A stretch of 64,000 bases of DNA from UBA1930 sp943371535 (GTDB taxonomy: Bacteria; Bacteroidota; Bacteroidia; Chitinophagales; Chitinophagaceae). Under the pieces are notes generated by a model. The model saw only the letters and a program-made list of their open reading frames with translations, was not told the origin of the DNA and searched no databases. Where the stretch lies: assembly GCA_943371535.1 (NCBI GenBank), contig CALRVE020000016.1, positions 6,541 through 70,540 of the forward strand. Direction: 5' to 3'. A program made the position numbers and the translations under genes. Below are positions 17,055 through 25,900 of this stretch, in pieces (position 1 is the stretch's first letter; each line of letters starts with the position of its first letter).

Positions 17055-17163
17055 AAGAAATATTAAAAATTAAAGAAAGCCTGTAATAAAAAATTGACAC
17101 TATTTCAGTATGTAATCAATAGTATTTGATTGTATTTGTAATTAGTCTTTTTGGATTTATAAA

Positions 17164-17197
17164 AATAAAGCGTTCAAAAAATCTTGAACGCTTTATT
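17164..17197. terminator. Bidirectional terminator between rnz and T9SS gene
   Basis: The 14-bp stem AATAAAGCGTTCAA / TTGAACGCTTTATT has a 6-nt loop and lies between two convergent genes, with A and T runs on its sides. Confidence 0.8.
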
Positions 17198-17204
17198 GAT
17201 TTTA

Positions 17205-18957
17205 TTATTTCTTCATAAATTGCTTTCGCTGTTTTGTTTTGCCATCAAATACTTCAATAAAGTAAATGCCTACTTTAAGTTTACTAATGTCGAGTTCAAT
17301 TTGTTTAGAGTTGTTTGCAAACACTTTTCTTAGTCTAATAATACCTAGATTGTCAAAAATTGCAATTTGTGATATATTACTTAGTTTGCTTGAAGTTTTA
17401 ATGTGTTTTTCTTCATTAATAAGTGTTACAAATATTGTGTTTATAGCAGGGTTTGGAAATAGCTTTATATCATTTTTAACTGATGTTTGTTGTCTATAGC
17501 CCCAACATTCTAAAAATATTTCGCCAACATTTACTGGTACGCTTCGTCCACAATAGGTTACAGCCACTACTTCCAAGTTTCTTGGATTACCCATACATGG
17601 CCAAGTATTTGTCCATAAATAACCTGTTGATGTTTCTCCAACTAACTGACCATCTATATACCATTGGTAAGACCATGCACCATCTGGATGTTCGTCAACT
17701 TGAGCAATTAAAGGTTCAGATGTAAAATTTGGAGCGTAAATAATAGATGGGTTTGGGTTTGCCCAAGGCGAACAAGGGCAATATGCAACTGTGTTATTTG
17801 CTTGTTTAGCACAGTTGCCAGAACCTATTTGTGCTGCAACTGAACCTGATAAACCACTTGGTGAATATACATCAACCGTATTGCCATAAGTTGTAGTAAA
17901 TGGAGATGCGTTTCCATTAATAAGAAGCCCATTCGTAGTTGTCCATGTAATTGTACTTGTAAGTGGTAAATCAGCTTTAACATTCATGTTGTTGCAATCT
18001 AATCCAAAAGTAATATTGCTTAAACTAAAATTGGGTAAGGAGTTGGTAACTGTTGTTGTAGAGTTTAATGTACTGTAATTTGCACCATTTAGCTTTACCG
18101 TTACTGAAACATTGGAGATATTAGAAGTACTTGATGAGGAAGTTAAACTAATATTAGGACTTGTAGTTGTAAATGTTTGAGGTGCAGTGTTACCTAGATA
18201 AATCCAACCATTATTAACAGAGCCTAAATTCCAATCATAAGACAAAGTGCCTGGTGAATTATACACATTTGTAACTACAAAATTTCTTGTAACCGATGTA
18301 CCACACTCTATGGCAGATGAATTAGGGCTTAAAGTAAATACTGGTGCTGGTGGCGTTTCTATAATAGTAATTTTTCTAATTACAACTGTTTTAAAACCTC
18401 CATCTGGTGAAGGAAATGCAGAAACTTCAAGTGAAGGTTGATTGCTACCTTGTACAAATGGTCCAAAAGCATTATCAGTAAAAGTAGTTGAACCAATTGA
18501 AGCTGCTGCAGGATTGCCACTACCACTTACATTTATATTACTAGCCCCATTACAACCGTTACCCCCACTTCCGCCATTATTATTTCTATCAATTCTAAGT
18601 AGTGGAAATGGTCCAGAATTACTGCTTCCTGCGGCATTTATGGTAATAGAATACGTATAATTTGTTTTAAAATTATAGTCAATAATAAAGCTTGTGCCCT
18701 TATTTACACTACCTGTTGTTACAAATTCTGTAGGCATTAAAATTCCTAAATCTGTTGCCGCATAACTAGGTTGACCTATTCTTGTTCTGTGTGCAATAGT
18801 ACCCGATGTTGTACCTGTTGCTGGAACATTGGTTGAGTTTCCAAAAATATTACAGGGTTGAGAAGTTGGATTCCATGCCTGATAATCTATAGTAACATTT
18901 TGTGCAAAGGCAATTGTTTCTATTAAAAGAAAGATTGCTAAAATTATTTTTTTTCAT
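17205..18957 (-). CDS. T9SS-sorted secreted protein, frameshifted in its start-codon A tract
   Basis: The uninterrupted frame runs from 17205 to 18737 and farther upstream, but the signal peptide it encodes (KKIILAIFLLIETIAFA-Q) has no start codon in frame. The only suitable ATG, at 18957, is followed by eight A's and enters the wrong frame; seven A's would join them. Corrected, the protein has about 583 residues. It contains a signal peptide, a Gly/Ser/Asn-rich region, Ig/PKD-like beta domains, and a C-terminal T9SS type A sorting domain (LFPNPAINTIFVTL to the end, about 75 residues) with the usual Lys-rich tail KQFMKK. It begins 3 bp after the stop of the outer-membrane barrel gene, so the two are probably one transcript. 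Secreted surface protein of unknown ligand. Confidence 0.8.
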
Positions 18958-18960
18958 GTT

Positions 18961-19512
18961 TTAATTTTTAATTAAATGCACTTGTAAGCCAAGTGCTAAT
19001 TGAATAGTATTGTTTCTGCCAGCATAATCATTAAACTTATCTGAAATATAATTTACCATAAACTCAATACCCACACTGCTATTAAAAAAAGCAACACAGC
19101 CTAAGCCACCAGCATAAGTATTGGTAGAAGATTGCCAAGCATTACCTTTATCAAGCCCGACTCTGTAAGATAATTCTGCTAAAAAATTAATTCTATTTTC
19201 ATCATTTAAAAAGTAATACCTACAAGAGGGACCTGAGTGAAAACTTGTGTAACTTAACCCATCACTAACTCTAATAAGCTTATTGAATGAAGATTTAATG
19301 CCAACATTAAAGTTGTTTGCAATAAAGTAGGCAACATTGGGATTAATATCAAGTGTCACATTTGTATATGTTGGTGGTGTATAGTTTGCACTATTGTATT
19401 TTGTAGATGTAAAACTTAAGTTACCACCAAGCATCCAGTTGCCTTTTGTTAATTGTGCTTTTGATATATTAAAAGTTAGTAAGCTAAATGCTACTAGTAT
19501 TATACATTTCAT
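18961..19512 (-). CDS. Small outer-membrane beta-barrel protein (porin family-like)
   Basis: This 183-residue protein has a signal peptide at 1-19 (cleavage after SKA). The mature part is a series of alternating amphipathic strands, beginning LTKGNWMLGGNLSFTSTKYN and ending IQLALGLQVHLIKN, typical of eight-stranded OmpA/OmpW-like or PorT-like barrels of Bacteroidota. Two cysteines occur in the middle (SCRYYF, GGLGCVAF). It lacks a periplasmic OmpA peptidoglycan-binding domain. It is the first gene of an apparent two-gene unit with the frameshifted T9SS protein, which starts 3 bp downstream; the barrel might help anchor or display that protein, but this is inference. Confidence 0.8.
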   Translation of the reverse strand: MKCIILVAFSLLTFNISKAQLTKGNWMLGGNLSFTSTKYNSANYTPPTYTNVTLDINPNVAYFIANNFNVGIKSSFNKLIRVSDGLSYTSFHSGPSCRYYFLNDENRINFLAELSYRVGLDKGNAWQSSTNTYAGGLGCVAFFNSSVGIEFMVNYISDKFNDYAGRNNTIQLALGLQVHLIKN

Positions 19513-19905
19513 AAGTATATGTTTTGATTTTTTTAATATTGAAGTTTTATAAGAAGGGATTGTTTGAGAATAATATTGATTAATCGTTTCTCAGAGTTTG
19601 TTAATATGAATTGAAAAATTATTATCTATTCTAATTCTGAAAAATTAGCGTACTTACTTTTTGGCAATCATTTGTTTTATTACTTATTAAACTCTAAACT
19701 TACAAACCTCAAATAAGTTATTATTTATGCCATTTTATTTATTTTAATTAAGAAATGAGCATTGGTGGCCACCAAATTTTGAGATGTTCTTTCTCAATTG
19801 TAAAATAAAGCAATATGTTTTGCATTTCATTGTATTGAAAACACTACAATTTCTGCCATTTTTTGTTTTTTATCATTTACCATAATATATTGCTGTATAA
19901 ATTAT
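19513..19905. other. Gene-free AT-rich divergent intergenic region
   Basis: This 393-bp stretch separates two divergent genes. No open frame, RNA gene, hairpin terminator or repeat of the families seen elsewhere was recognised. It should hold both promoters, but no perfect TTTG/TAnnTTTG pair was found. Confidence 0.4.
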
Positions 19906-20610
19906 ATGTACATGAATATTGTTGTGGTTGACGATTATGCTAAAAGCCAAGCTGCTACTATAAATTGGGTAAATAAACAACAGGGTTTAACATTGTTATT
20001 TAGTGCAATCAACGGATTTGATTTATTGAAGCAAATGAATAGATACAAAACTTTACCTGATATTATTTTAATGGATATAAGAATGAAACCTGTTGATGGT
20101 TGTGCAGCTACTTATTTTTTAAAAAAGCAATATGCTAATATAAAAATTATTGCTGTTACAAGTTTTATAGAAAAAGAGGTAATACGCCAAGCCATTGTTT
20201 GTGGTGTAGATGCTTATGTAGTTAAACCACAAAGAGAAAATTTTTTGCTAGAAGCTATAGAACATGTACTGCAACAACAATTTTATTTAGATACTAGATT
20301 ACAACAAGAAATAGATGCTATAACATTGGCTAATTTCTTTAAGATAAAACCAATTTTCTGGAAAAAAAGTGAAGGAGTATTAACTGCAAGAGAAAGCATT
20401 TTTGTTGCTTTAGTATCTACAGAATTAGCCTATAAAGAAGTTGCCGAATTAATGAGTGTAGAAGAAAAAACCATTCAAACTATGTTTGCTAGAGTATCTG
20501 AAAAATTAGGGCTAAAAAATCAAAAAGAATTGGTACTCTATTGTTTACAAAATGGCTTGGCAGTGAATGTAGATTTTAGCTATTCAAACATGGCTAAAGA
20601 AGTAGCTTAA
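19906..20610 (+). CDS. Response regulator with LuxR/NarL-type HTH
   Basis: This 234-residue two-domain regulator has a receiver domain (1-120) with the acidic pair Asp9-Asp10, phosphoacceptor Asp57 (LMDIRM), a switch residue Thr85 and Lys108 (VVKP). The C-terminal domain (about 155-220) is a LuxR-type HTH beginning LTARES and continuing VAELMSVEEKTIQTMFARVSEKLGL, somewhat diverged in the recognition helix. No histidine kinase gene is adjacent, so it is an orphan here. The start may be the second ATG (residue 3), which gives the usual MNIVVVDD. Its targets are unknown; the divergent outer-membrane operon shares its upstream region and is a candidate. A terminator-like hairpin follows at 20661. 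Confidence 0.9.
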   Translation: MYMNIVVVDDYAKSQAATINWVNKQQGLTLLFSAINGFDLLKQMNRYKTLPDIILMDIRMKPVDGCAATYFLKKQYANIKIIAVTSFIEKEVIRQAIVCGVDAYVVKPQRENFLLEAIEHVLQQQFYLDTRLQQEIDAITLANFFKIKPIFWKKSEGVLTARESIFVALVSTELAYKEVAELMSVEEKTIQTMFARVSEKLGLKNQKELVLYCLQNGLAVNVDFSYSNMAKEVA

Positions 20611-20660
20611 TAAAACTAGTAAAATAAGTTCATACAGACCAGACTTCTTAATAAAAATAA

Positions 20661-20680
20661 AAGCAGCCAATTAGCTGCTT
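20661..20680 (-). terminator. Terminator for the 73-residue protein gene
   Basis: The hairpin AAGCAGC / GCTGCTT has a 6-nt loop. Read on the minus strand it is followed by TTTTATTTTTATT, so it mainly serves the minus-strand gene; it may also end the converging response-regulator transcript. Confidence 0.7.
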
Positions 20681-20685
20681 AAATT

Positions 20686-20907
20686 TTATTCTTCTTCTTT
20701 TTGAATTGGGTTTCTTCTTGTTGGAATAACCATTTTTTCATCTTCACTTAAAAACACCCAAAATTCGTGTAAGGCAAAAATATCGCCAGGTGTTTTTTCG
20801 CCATCATCTTCTGCATTGCGTTCGTAAGAACCCAATAACTCTCCATGATGTTTTAATTCTAATAATTTTTGTTCGTGTGCTAATGTTTTAAAATTTTCTA
20901 TTGTCAT
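20686..20907 (-). CDS. Small conserved-type hypothetical protein
   Basis: This 73-residue protein is acidic, with an N-terminal helix (MTIENFKTLAHEQKLLELKHHG), a Gly-Glu linker and a C-terminal ALHEFWVFLSEDEKMVI segment followed by a charged tail. It has no signal peptide. The coding style and a near-perfect promoter support it as a real gene. The family is not known to me by name, although proteins of this shape occur in Bacteroidota. It lies downstream of the yceD-rpmF-plsX cluster on the same strand but has its own promoter, so it is probably transcribed separately. Confidence 0.75.
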   Translation of the reverse strand: MTIENFKTLAHEQKLLELKHHGELLGSYERNAEDDGEKTPGDIFALHEFWVFLSEDEKMVIPTRRNPIQKEEE

Positions 20908-20934
20908 AATGGTTGGTATATAAAATTAATCGTT

Positions 20935-20964
20935 CAAAACTAAGGGTTGCAATGCTTATTCAAA
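20935..20964 (-). promoter_or_regulatory. Bacteroidota-type promoter (TTTG-N18-TAGTTTTG)
   Basis: On the minus strand TTTG (20961-20964) and TAGTTTTG (20935-20942) are separated by 18 bp. The box ends 27 bp upstream of the start of the 73-residue protein gene. Confidence 0.6.
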
Positions 20965-20988
20965 AAAAATATGTTGAAATTTTCTTTT

Positions 20989-21957
20989 CTATTCAGTTGT
21001 GTTAGCTGTTTGAAAACTTGTTTTCATTTTATTGCACAAATCGCTTTCAATCATTTTTTCGGCTAATACAATCATGTTTTTAAATGCTTTTGCATTGCTA
21101 ATTCCATGACCAATAATTACAGGTTTTGCAACACCTAAAACAGGTGTGCCACCATAATTTTCATAATGAAAACGACTTAAATATTCGTCTTTATGCAAGT
21201 TGCGTTGATGAGCAATATCAAAAAAGCTTTCCGCCATTTTTAAAATAATATTGCCTGTAAATCCATCACATACAATTACGTCTGCTTTATCATTAAAAAT
21301 ATCTCTTCCTTCAATATTTCCTGCAAAATTAATTTGCGTATTTTCTTTAAGCAATGGGTGTGTAGCTTGAACTAAAATGTTGCCTTTGCCTTCTTCTTCA
21401 CCCACATTCATTAAACCAATTTTAGGGTTGGCAATGTTTAAAATATGTTGAGCATATAAACTACCCAAAATAGCAAATTGATTTAAATGTTCGGGTTTAC
21501 AATCGGCATTTAAACCAACATCTAACAACAATCCTGTACCACCATTTATTTTAGGAATAATGGTGGCAATAGTTGGTCGTGATACCCCTTCAATAGCTTT
21601 AATACTAAACATGGCACCCACTAACATGGCACCAGTATTACCAGCACTAATAAAAGCATCAATTTTGCCGGTAGCCAATAAATGAAAACCAATGGCAATA
21701 GAGCTTTGTTGTTTTTCTTTTAATGCTTTTGTGGGATGCTCGTTGTAGCCAATTACTTCTTCGGCATGTATCAATTGTACTTTATGGCTGAGTTGGTATT
21801 CTTCTAGTAATGGAGATAGTTGTTCACTATGACCTATACACAACAAATTGAGCATTGGTGTATTGGTTTGTTCAGCAAATAATAGCTCAATGCCTTTAAT
21901 AGCTTCAAGAGGGGCAAAATCGCCACCCATCATATCTATTCCAATGTTCATAACCAT
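20989..21957 (-). CDS. plsX: Phosphate acyltransferase PlsX
   Basis: PlsX converts acyl-ACP plus phosphate to acyl-phosphate, the donor for PlsY in phospholipid synthesis. The 322-residue protein has the family's N-terminal GIDMMGGDFAP motif. Further motifs include NEHPTKALKEKQQSSIAIG, AFISAGNTGAML, RPTIATIIP and the central LLDVGLNADCKPEHLNQFA. It also has VCDGFTGNIILKMAES and a C-terminal GGTPVLGVAKPVIIGHG. The start may be the ATG at 21957 or the one two codons later at 21951, which gives the usual MNIGIDMMGG. It follows rpmF and yceD in the widely conserved yceD-rpmF-plsX order. A hairpin sits between rpmF and plsX. fabH, the frequent next gene, is absent. Confidence 0.95.
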   Translation of the reverse strand: MVMNIGIDMMGGDFAPLEAIKGIELLFAEQTNTPMLNLLCIGHSEQLSPLLEEYQLSHKVQLIHAEEVIGYNEHPTKALKEKQQSSIAIGFHLLATGKIDAFISAGNTGAMLVGAMFSIKAIEGVSRPTIATIIPKINGGTGLLLDVGLNADCKPEHLNQFAILGSLYAQHILNIANPKIGLMNVGEEEGKGNILVQATHPLLKENTQINFAGNIEGRDIFNDKADVIVCDGFTGNIILKMAESFFDIAHQRNLHKDEYLSRFHYENYGGTPVLGVAKPVIIGHGISNAKAFKNMIVLAEKMIESDLCNKMKTSFQTANTTE

Positions 21958-21989
21958 GCAATTTATTGTGATACCAATAAAACTATAAA

Positions 21990-22011
21990 AGCCCTTTCGT
22001 TAGAAAGAGCT
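21990..22011 (-). terminator. Intercistronic hairpin between rpmF and plsX
   Basis: On the minus strand AGCTCTTTC / GAAAGGGCT (one G-U pair) with a 4-nt loop is followed by TTTATAG. The short T tract suggests partial termination or an mRNA processing or stability element rather than a full stop. Confidence 0.45.
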
Positions 22012-22050
22012 GTAATATAAGTTTAAAAATTACTTTATAAAAGTAATTAA

Positions 22051-22245
22051 TTAGGCTTTTAAAGGAGCTTTTTCTGCTACTAATTTACCTTTGTAAAATA
22101 ACTTCCCTTCACTCACATGAGCACGGTGACGAGGATGAATTTCGCCAGTAGTGGTGTCTTTGCTTAAGGTTACTTCTTGAGCAATATAGTGAGTTCTTCT
22201 TTTTGCACTACGTTGTTGTGAGTGTCTACGTTTTGGATTTGGCAT
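22051..22245 (-). CDS. rpmF: 50S ribosomal protein L32
   Basis: This 64-residue protein shows the standard L32 N-terminus MPNPKRRHSQQRSAKRRTHY and a basic composition. Many L32 proteins carry two CxxC zinc knuckles. This one has no cysteine, and the equivalent region reads TTTGEIHPRHRAHVSEGKL, so it is the zinc-independent form. It lies 34 bp downstream of yceD and upstream of plsX, the conserved ribosome-membrane gene pairing. Confidence 0.95.
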   Translation of the reverse strand: MPNPKRRHSQQRSAKRRTHYIAQEVTLSKDTTTGEIHPRHRAHVSEGKLFYKGKLVAEKAPLKA

Positions 22246-22279
22246 AAAATCAAATTTTTAAAAAGTCGGTTCCAAATAT

Positions 22280-22828
22280 TTAGTTATCTAAATCTTTAAA
22301 TTTTTCTAATCCTTTCATTAAAGGATTACTACTATCTCTCAACACATTTTCTTCCATTTCTTTCAGCTTTTGCAAAACTTCGTTATTGCATTGTGGGCCG
22401 CCCATTGCTTCTTCATTACACATTTTTTGAAAAGGAATGGCCAAATTTACAAATTCGTACAACCAATCGGCAACGTGTAAATGACTTTCGCCTCGGCTAA
22501 TGTAAAAAACATCAGGATCCTCTTCCTGTTCATTTTTTACATCGGGATCATCTGCCATTTTAACAATAATGATAAATTCGTCCCACAATTGTTTGGTGAG
22601 TGTGTTGCCACATCTGTCACAATCAACATCAGCTTTACCGCCAATGTCAAATTTTAGTTGAATAAAACCGGTATTTTTTTCTAAAGTTAGTTTAATATCG
22701 GCATTACAATTACTAAAATCTTGTTCGCCAAAAGCTGCAAAGAACTTATCATCTATCCTATATTCAAATACATGAACACCTGGTTTTAGCCCTACAAATG
22801 CAATATCAAATTCCCTTTTGTGGCTCAT
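22280..22828 (-). CDS. YceD/DUF177 family protein
   Basis: I place the start at the ATG at 22828 (MSHKREFDIAFVGLKPG), the typical beginning in this phylum; the frame is open to 22960 but the extension is not convincing. The 182-residue protein belongs to the DUF177/YceD family. In plants and bacteria this family is linked to 23S rRNA accumulation or processing and is encoded before rpmF. It shows the CDRCG pair (about residue 75) and a second Cys pair in CNEEAMGGPQC near the C-terminus, a probable four-Cys metal site. The acidic central loop (DPDVKNEQEEDPD) is typical. First gene of the yceD-rpmF-plsX operon. Confidence 0.9.
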   Translation of the reverse strand: MSHKREFDIAFVGLKPGVHVFEYRIDDKFFAAFGEQDFSNCNADIKLTLEKNTGFIQLKFDIGGKADVDCDRCGNTLTKQLWDEFIIIVKMADDPDVKNEQEEDPDVFYISRGESHLHVADWLYEFVNLAIPFQKMCNEEAMGGPQCNNEVLQKLKEMEENVLRDSSNPLMKGLEKFKDLDN

Positions 22829-22993
22829 GTACTTTTTTTTAGGGTCGGCAAAGGTAGGAGGTTCTGTTGAAACAGCAAAACTTTCACCACTGTTATTGGC
22901 AAATGTGCAAACTTTTAAATTATTCTTTTGATTTTTTATTGTTATGTGAATAGTGTTCATTATTTTGAGGCACTTAATTAAAACTACACTGCT

Positions 22994-25900
22994 ATGAAGC
23001 GATTCTACTCTTTTCTTGTAGGAAATTTATTGATGTTCCTATTGTTTGCAAATTATTCTAGTGCACAATGTTTAACTGCTGTAAATGGTCTATTCCCATC
23101 TGCAACTTTTACACCTACTTGTACTGGAGCACCTCAAAGTATTGTAACAAATGCTTATGCAAGTGAATATGCTAATGTTGCATTAACAAGTGGTATTGCA
23201 TACACTTTTTCTAGTAGTGTAGCAACAGATGTAATTACAATTTCAGATGCAGCAGGTGCAACAAGTTTAGCTTTTGCCAATGGTGGACCTGTAACTTTTA
23301 CACCAACAACTACAGCTACCTTTAGGTTTTACACCCATACCGCTGGTTGTGGTGCTGAAAGTGTAAACAGAACCAAAAGTGTTGCTTGTACTTTGCCGCC
23401 TTGTACTGCTCCTACGGCTCAACCAACAAGTTTAGTATTTTCAAGCATTACAAGTTCTAGTGTTGCTGTTAGTTTTACTGCACCAGCAACAGCACCAACC
23501 AATTATTTGGTAGTTAGAACAACCACAAACACAGCTCCAACACCTGTAAATGGTACAAGTTATACAGTTGGTGCAAGTACAATAGGTTTTATAGATTATA
23601 TAGGAACTGCTTTAACCTATGTTTCAAGTAATCTATTACCATCTACAACATATTATTATTGGGTGTTTTCTTATAATACTACATCAGGTACATGTAGTCC
23701 TAATTATTTAACAACTACTCCTTTAACTGGCACAGCTACAACACTTGTGGCAGGTAATTTAACTTCAACAGCAGCAGGAGGATTATGGAACTCAGCATCA
23801 ACTTGGGTTGGTGGTGTTGTACCAGGAGTTGGTGATAATGTGATCATTGCAGATGGTTCTGTTGTTACAATTGATGGTGCTTATACCGTTAATAATTTAA
23901 CAGTTGGGCAAGGAAATTCTGGTGTATTGCAATGGAATGCTACATCCAATGCTTTAACTGTAAGAAACGATATAACTATAGCAGCTGGTGGTAAGTTTTT
24001 AGCATACACTACCGGTGGGGTGGTTGGTCAAAGAATAAATGTTGGTGGTAATTTCACCAATAATGGTTACGTCAATCTTGCATTGGGTACAACCACAAAT
24101 AGTGTGTTAAGTTTTCAAGGCAGTCAATTAAGTACCAATACTAATCAAACACTTGGAGGTTCTGGTATTTTTGAAGGCAATGGAACAGCAGGATTAATTA
24201 GGGTATTATTCATTGAAACTACTGGCTCAGTTTCAATTTCAACTTCACAAAATATTATTACAACTAATTTAGCTGTTGGTGCAGGTACACTTAATACAAA
24301 TGGCAAATTATTTATTGACAATACTGCTCAAGTTTATGGTAGACCAGTTAATACACAAGTAGCTAACGTAGTAGTAACAAATATGGGAACTACAGCATAC
24401 ACCAGTGCACCTGTTGTTTTTGGAGCAGCTGTAACACTTTGGACTGCCAATGGAACAGCCACATTAAATACAAGATATTTTTCAGGAAATAATGTTTATG
24501 TTGCTACAACTGCTGGAACATTTGATGCAACTACAGCCCCAATCCACACTTCAGGAATTTTGAGCAATGGTACAGCTTCATTATTATGGATTGGAACTTT
24601 AGGAACATTGGGTAATCCATTTCAACAAACAGCTGTAACTCTTGGTACTCAATATTTTTATGGAGATAATTTATACGTATGTACAGTAGCTGGAGTTCCT
24701 TCTGCAACTGCACCACCTATACATACTTCTGGAGCTGTAGCAAGTGGTGCTGCAACTTTCTTGTATGTTGGTTCTCCTGCAAAAGTGTTAGTTAACTTTA
24801 ATAGTGGAACAGTAAGAAGCTTAACGTTAACTGATGCAGGCTCTGGTTATTCAAGTGCACCAGCTTTAGCATTTAGTTTAAATGGTGGTGCAGGTGCCGG
24901 AGCTGCTGCAAGTGTTGTATATATTCAATCTGTTGCTGGTCCTGCCAGTAGTATAACCCAAAAAAGTGGAGTCTCTTCAATTGTAGGTGGTTTAAATATC
25001 AATAGTACTCAAGGAGCTAGTGCATTTTCTGGAGTAGGAGCAATTTCTACAACAGGAGGTGGTGTAAACTATACGGTTGTACCAACAGTTGGTTTTGCTG
25101 GTCCTACTGCGATTAACCTTATTACTGATGGAGGAAGTGGATATACAGCAGCACCAACTGTAACAGTTACAGGCGGAAATTTAGTGAGTGGTTCTGCATT
25201 AACTAGTAGCAATTTTACAGTTGTAGTAGCAAATGGTAAAGTGGTTTCTACATATTTAAATACAGCTACAACAGCAACCTATTCAGTACCTCCAACATTG
25301 GCTTTTTCAGCTGGTAATGCAACATTGGCATTTCCGGCAGGTTGTTGGCCAACTGCTACTGCTGTGATTGGAGCAAATGGACAGATTACCAACTTTACTA
25401 TTAACAATGCAGGTTTTGGTTATGTGGCAGCACCTACTGTAGGTATTGGTACAACCAATAATACTGCAAATGGAGGAACATTTACTACAGTAGCAACTAC
25501 TCCAACAGCACGTATTGCATTATACAATACTACATTAGGTTTCTTTTCTCCTGCAGCTAGTAACGTAGTTCATACAGATGCGTCTGTAATTCCTGCCAAT
25601 GGCAAGTTGAACAATTTAACAATGAATAGTGCTTTGGGAGCCAACTTCACTAGTAGTGTTGAGTTACTTGGTTCGTCACCATTAACACTTACAGCAGGTG
25701 AATTAAATTTAGGTTCTGGAACTCTTACCATTAGTCATCCTAGTTATGCTGGTGTAAGTGGTAGTGCAACAGCAAGTGTTAGTGCAGCTGCCATTAGATT
25801 AAATTCTCCTGGTGGTTCATTAACTAGAACATTCCCTTATTTCCCAACAGTTGCAATTGCAACTGGTACTGGTAGTTTGGCAACTGGTTCTACTGTAACT

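Noticed and set aside
22829..22960. 44-residue N-terminal extension of the DUF177 protein
   Set aside because: The family normally begins near the MSHKREFDIAF motif; the extra region reaches toward the divergent T9SS gene and is probably its promoter region.
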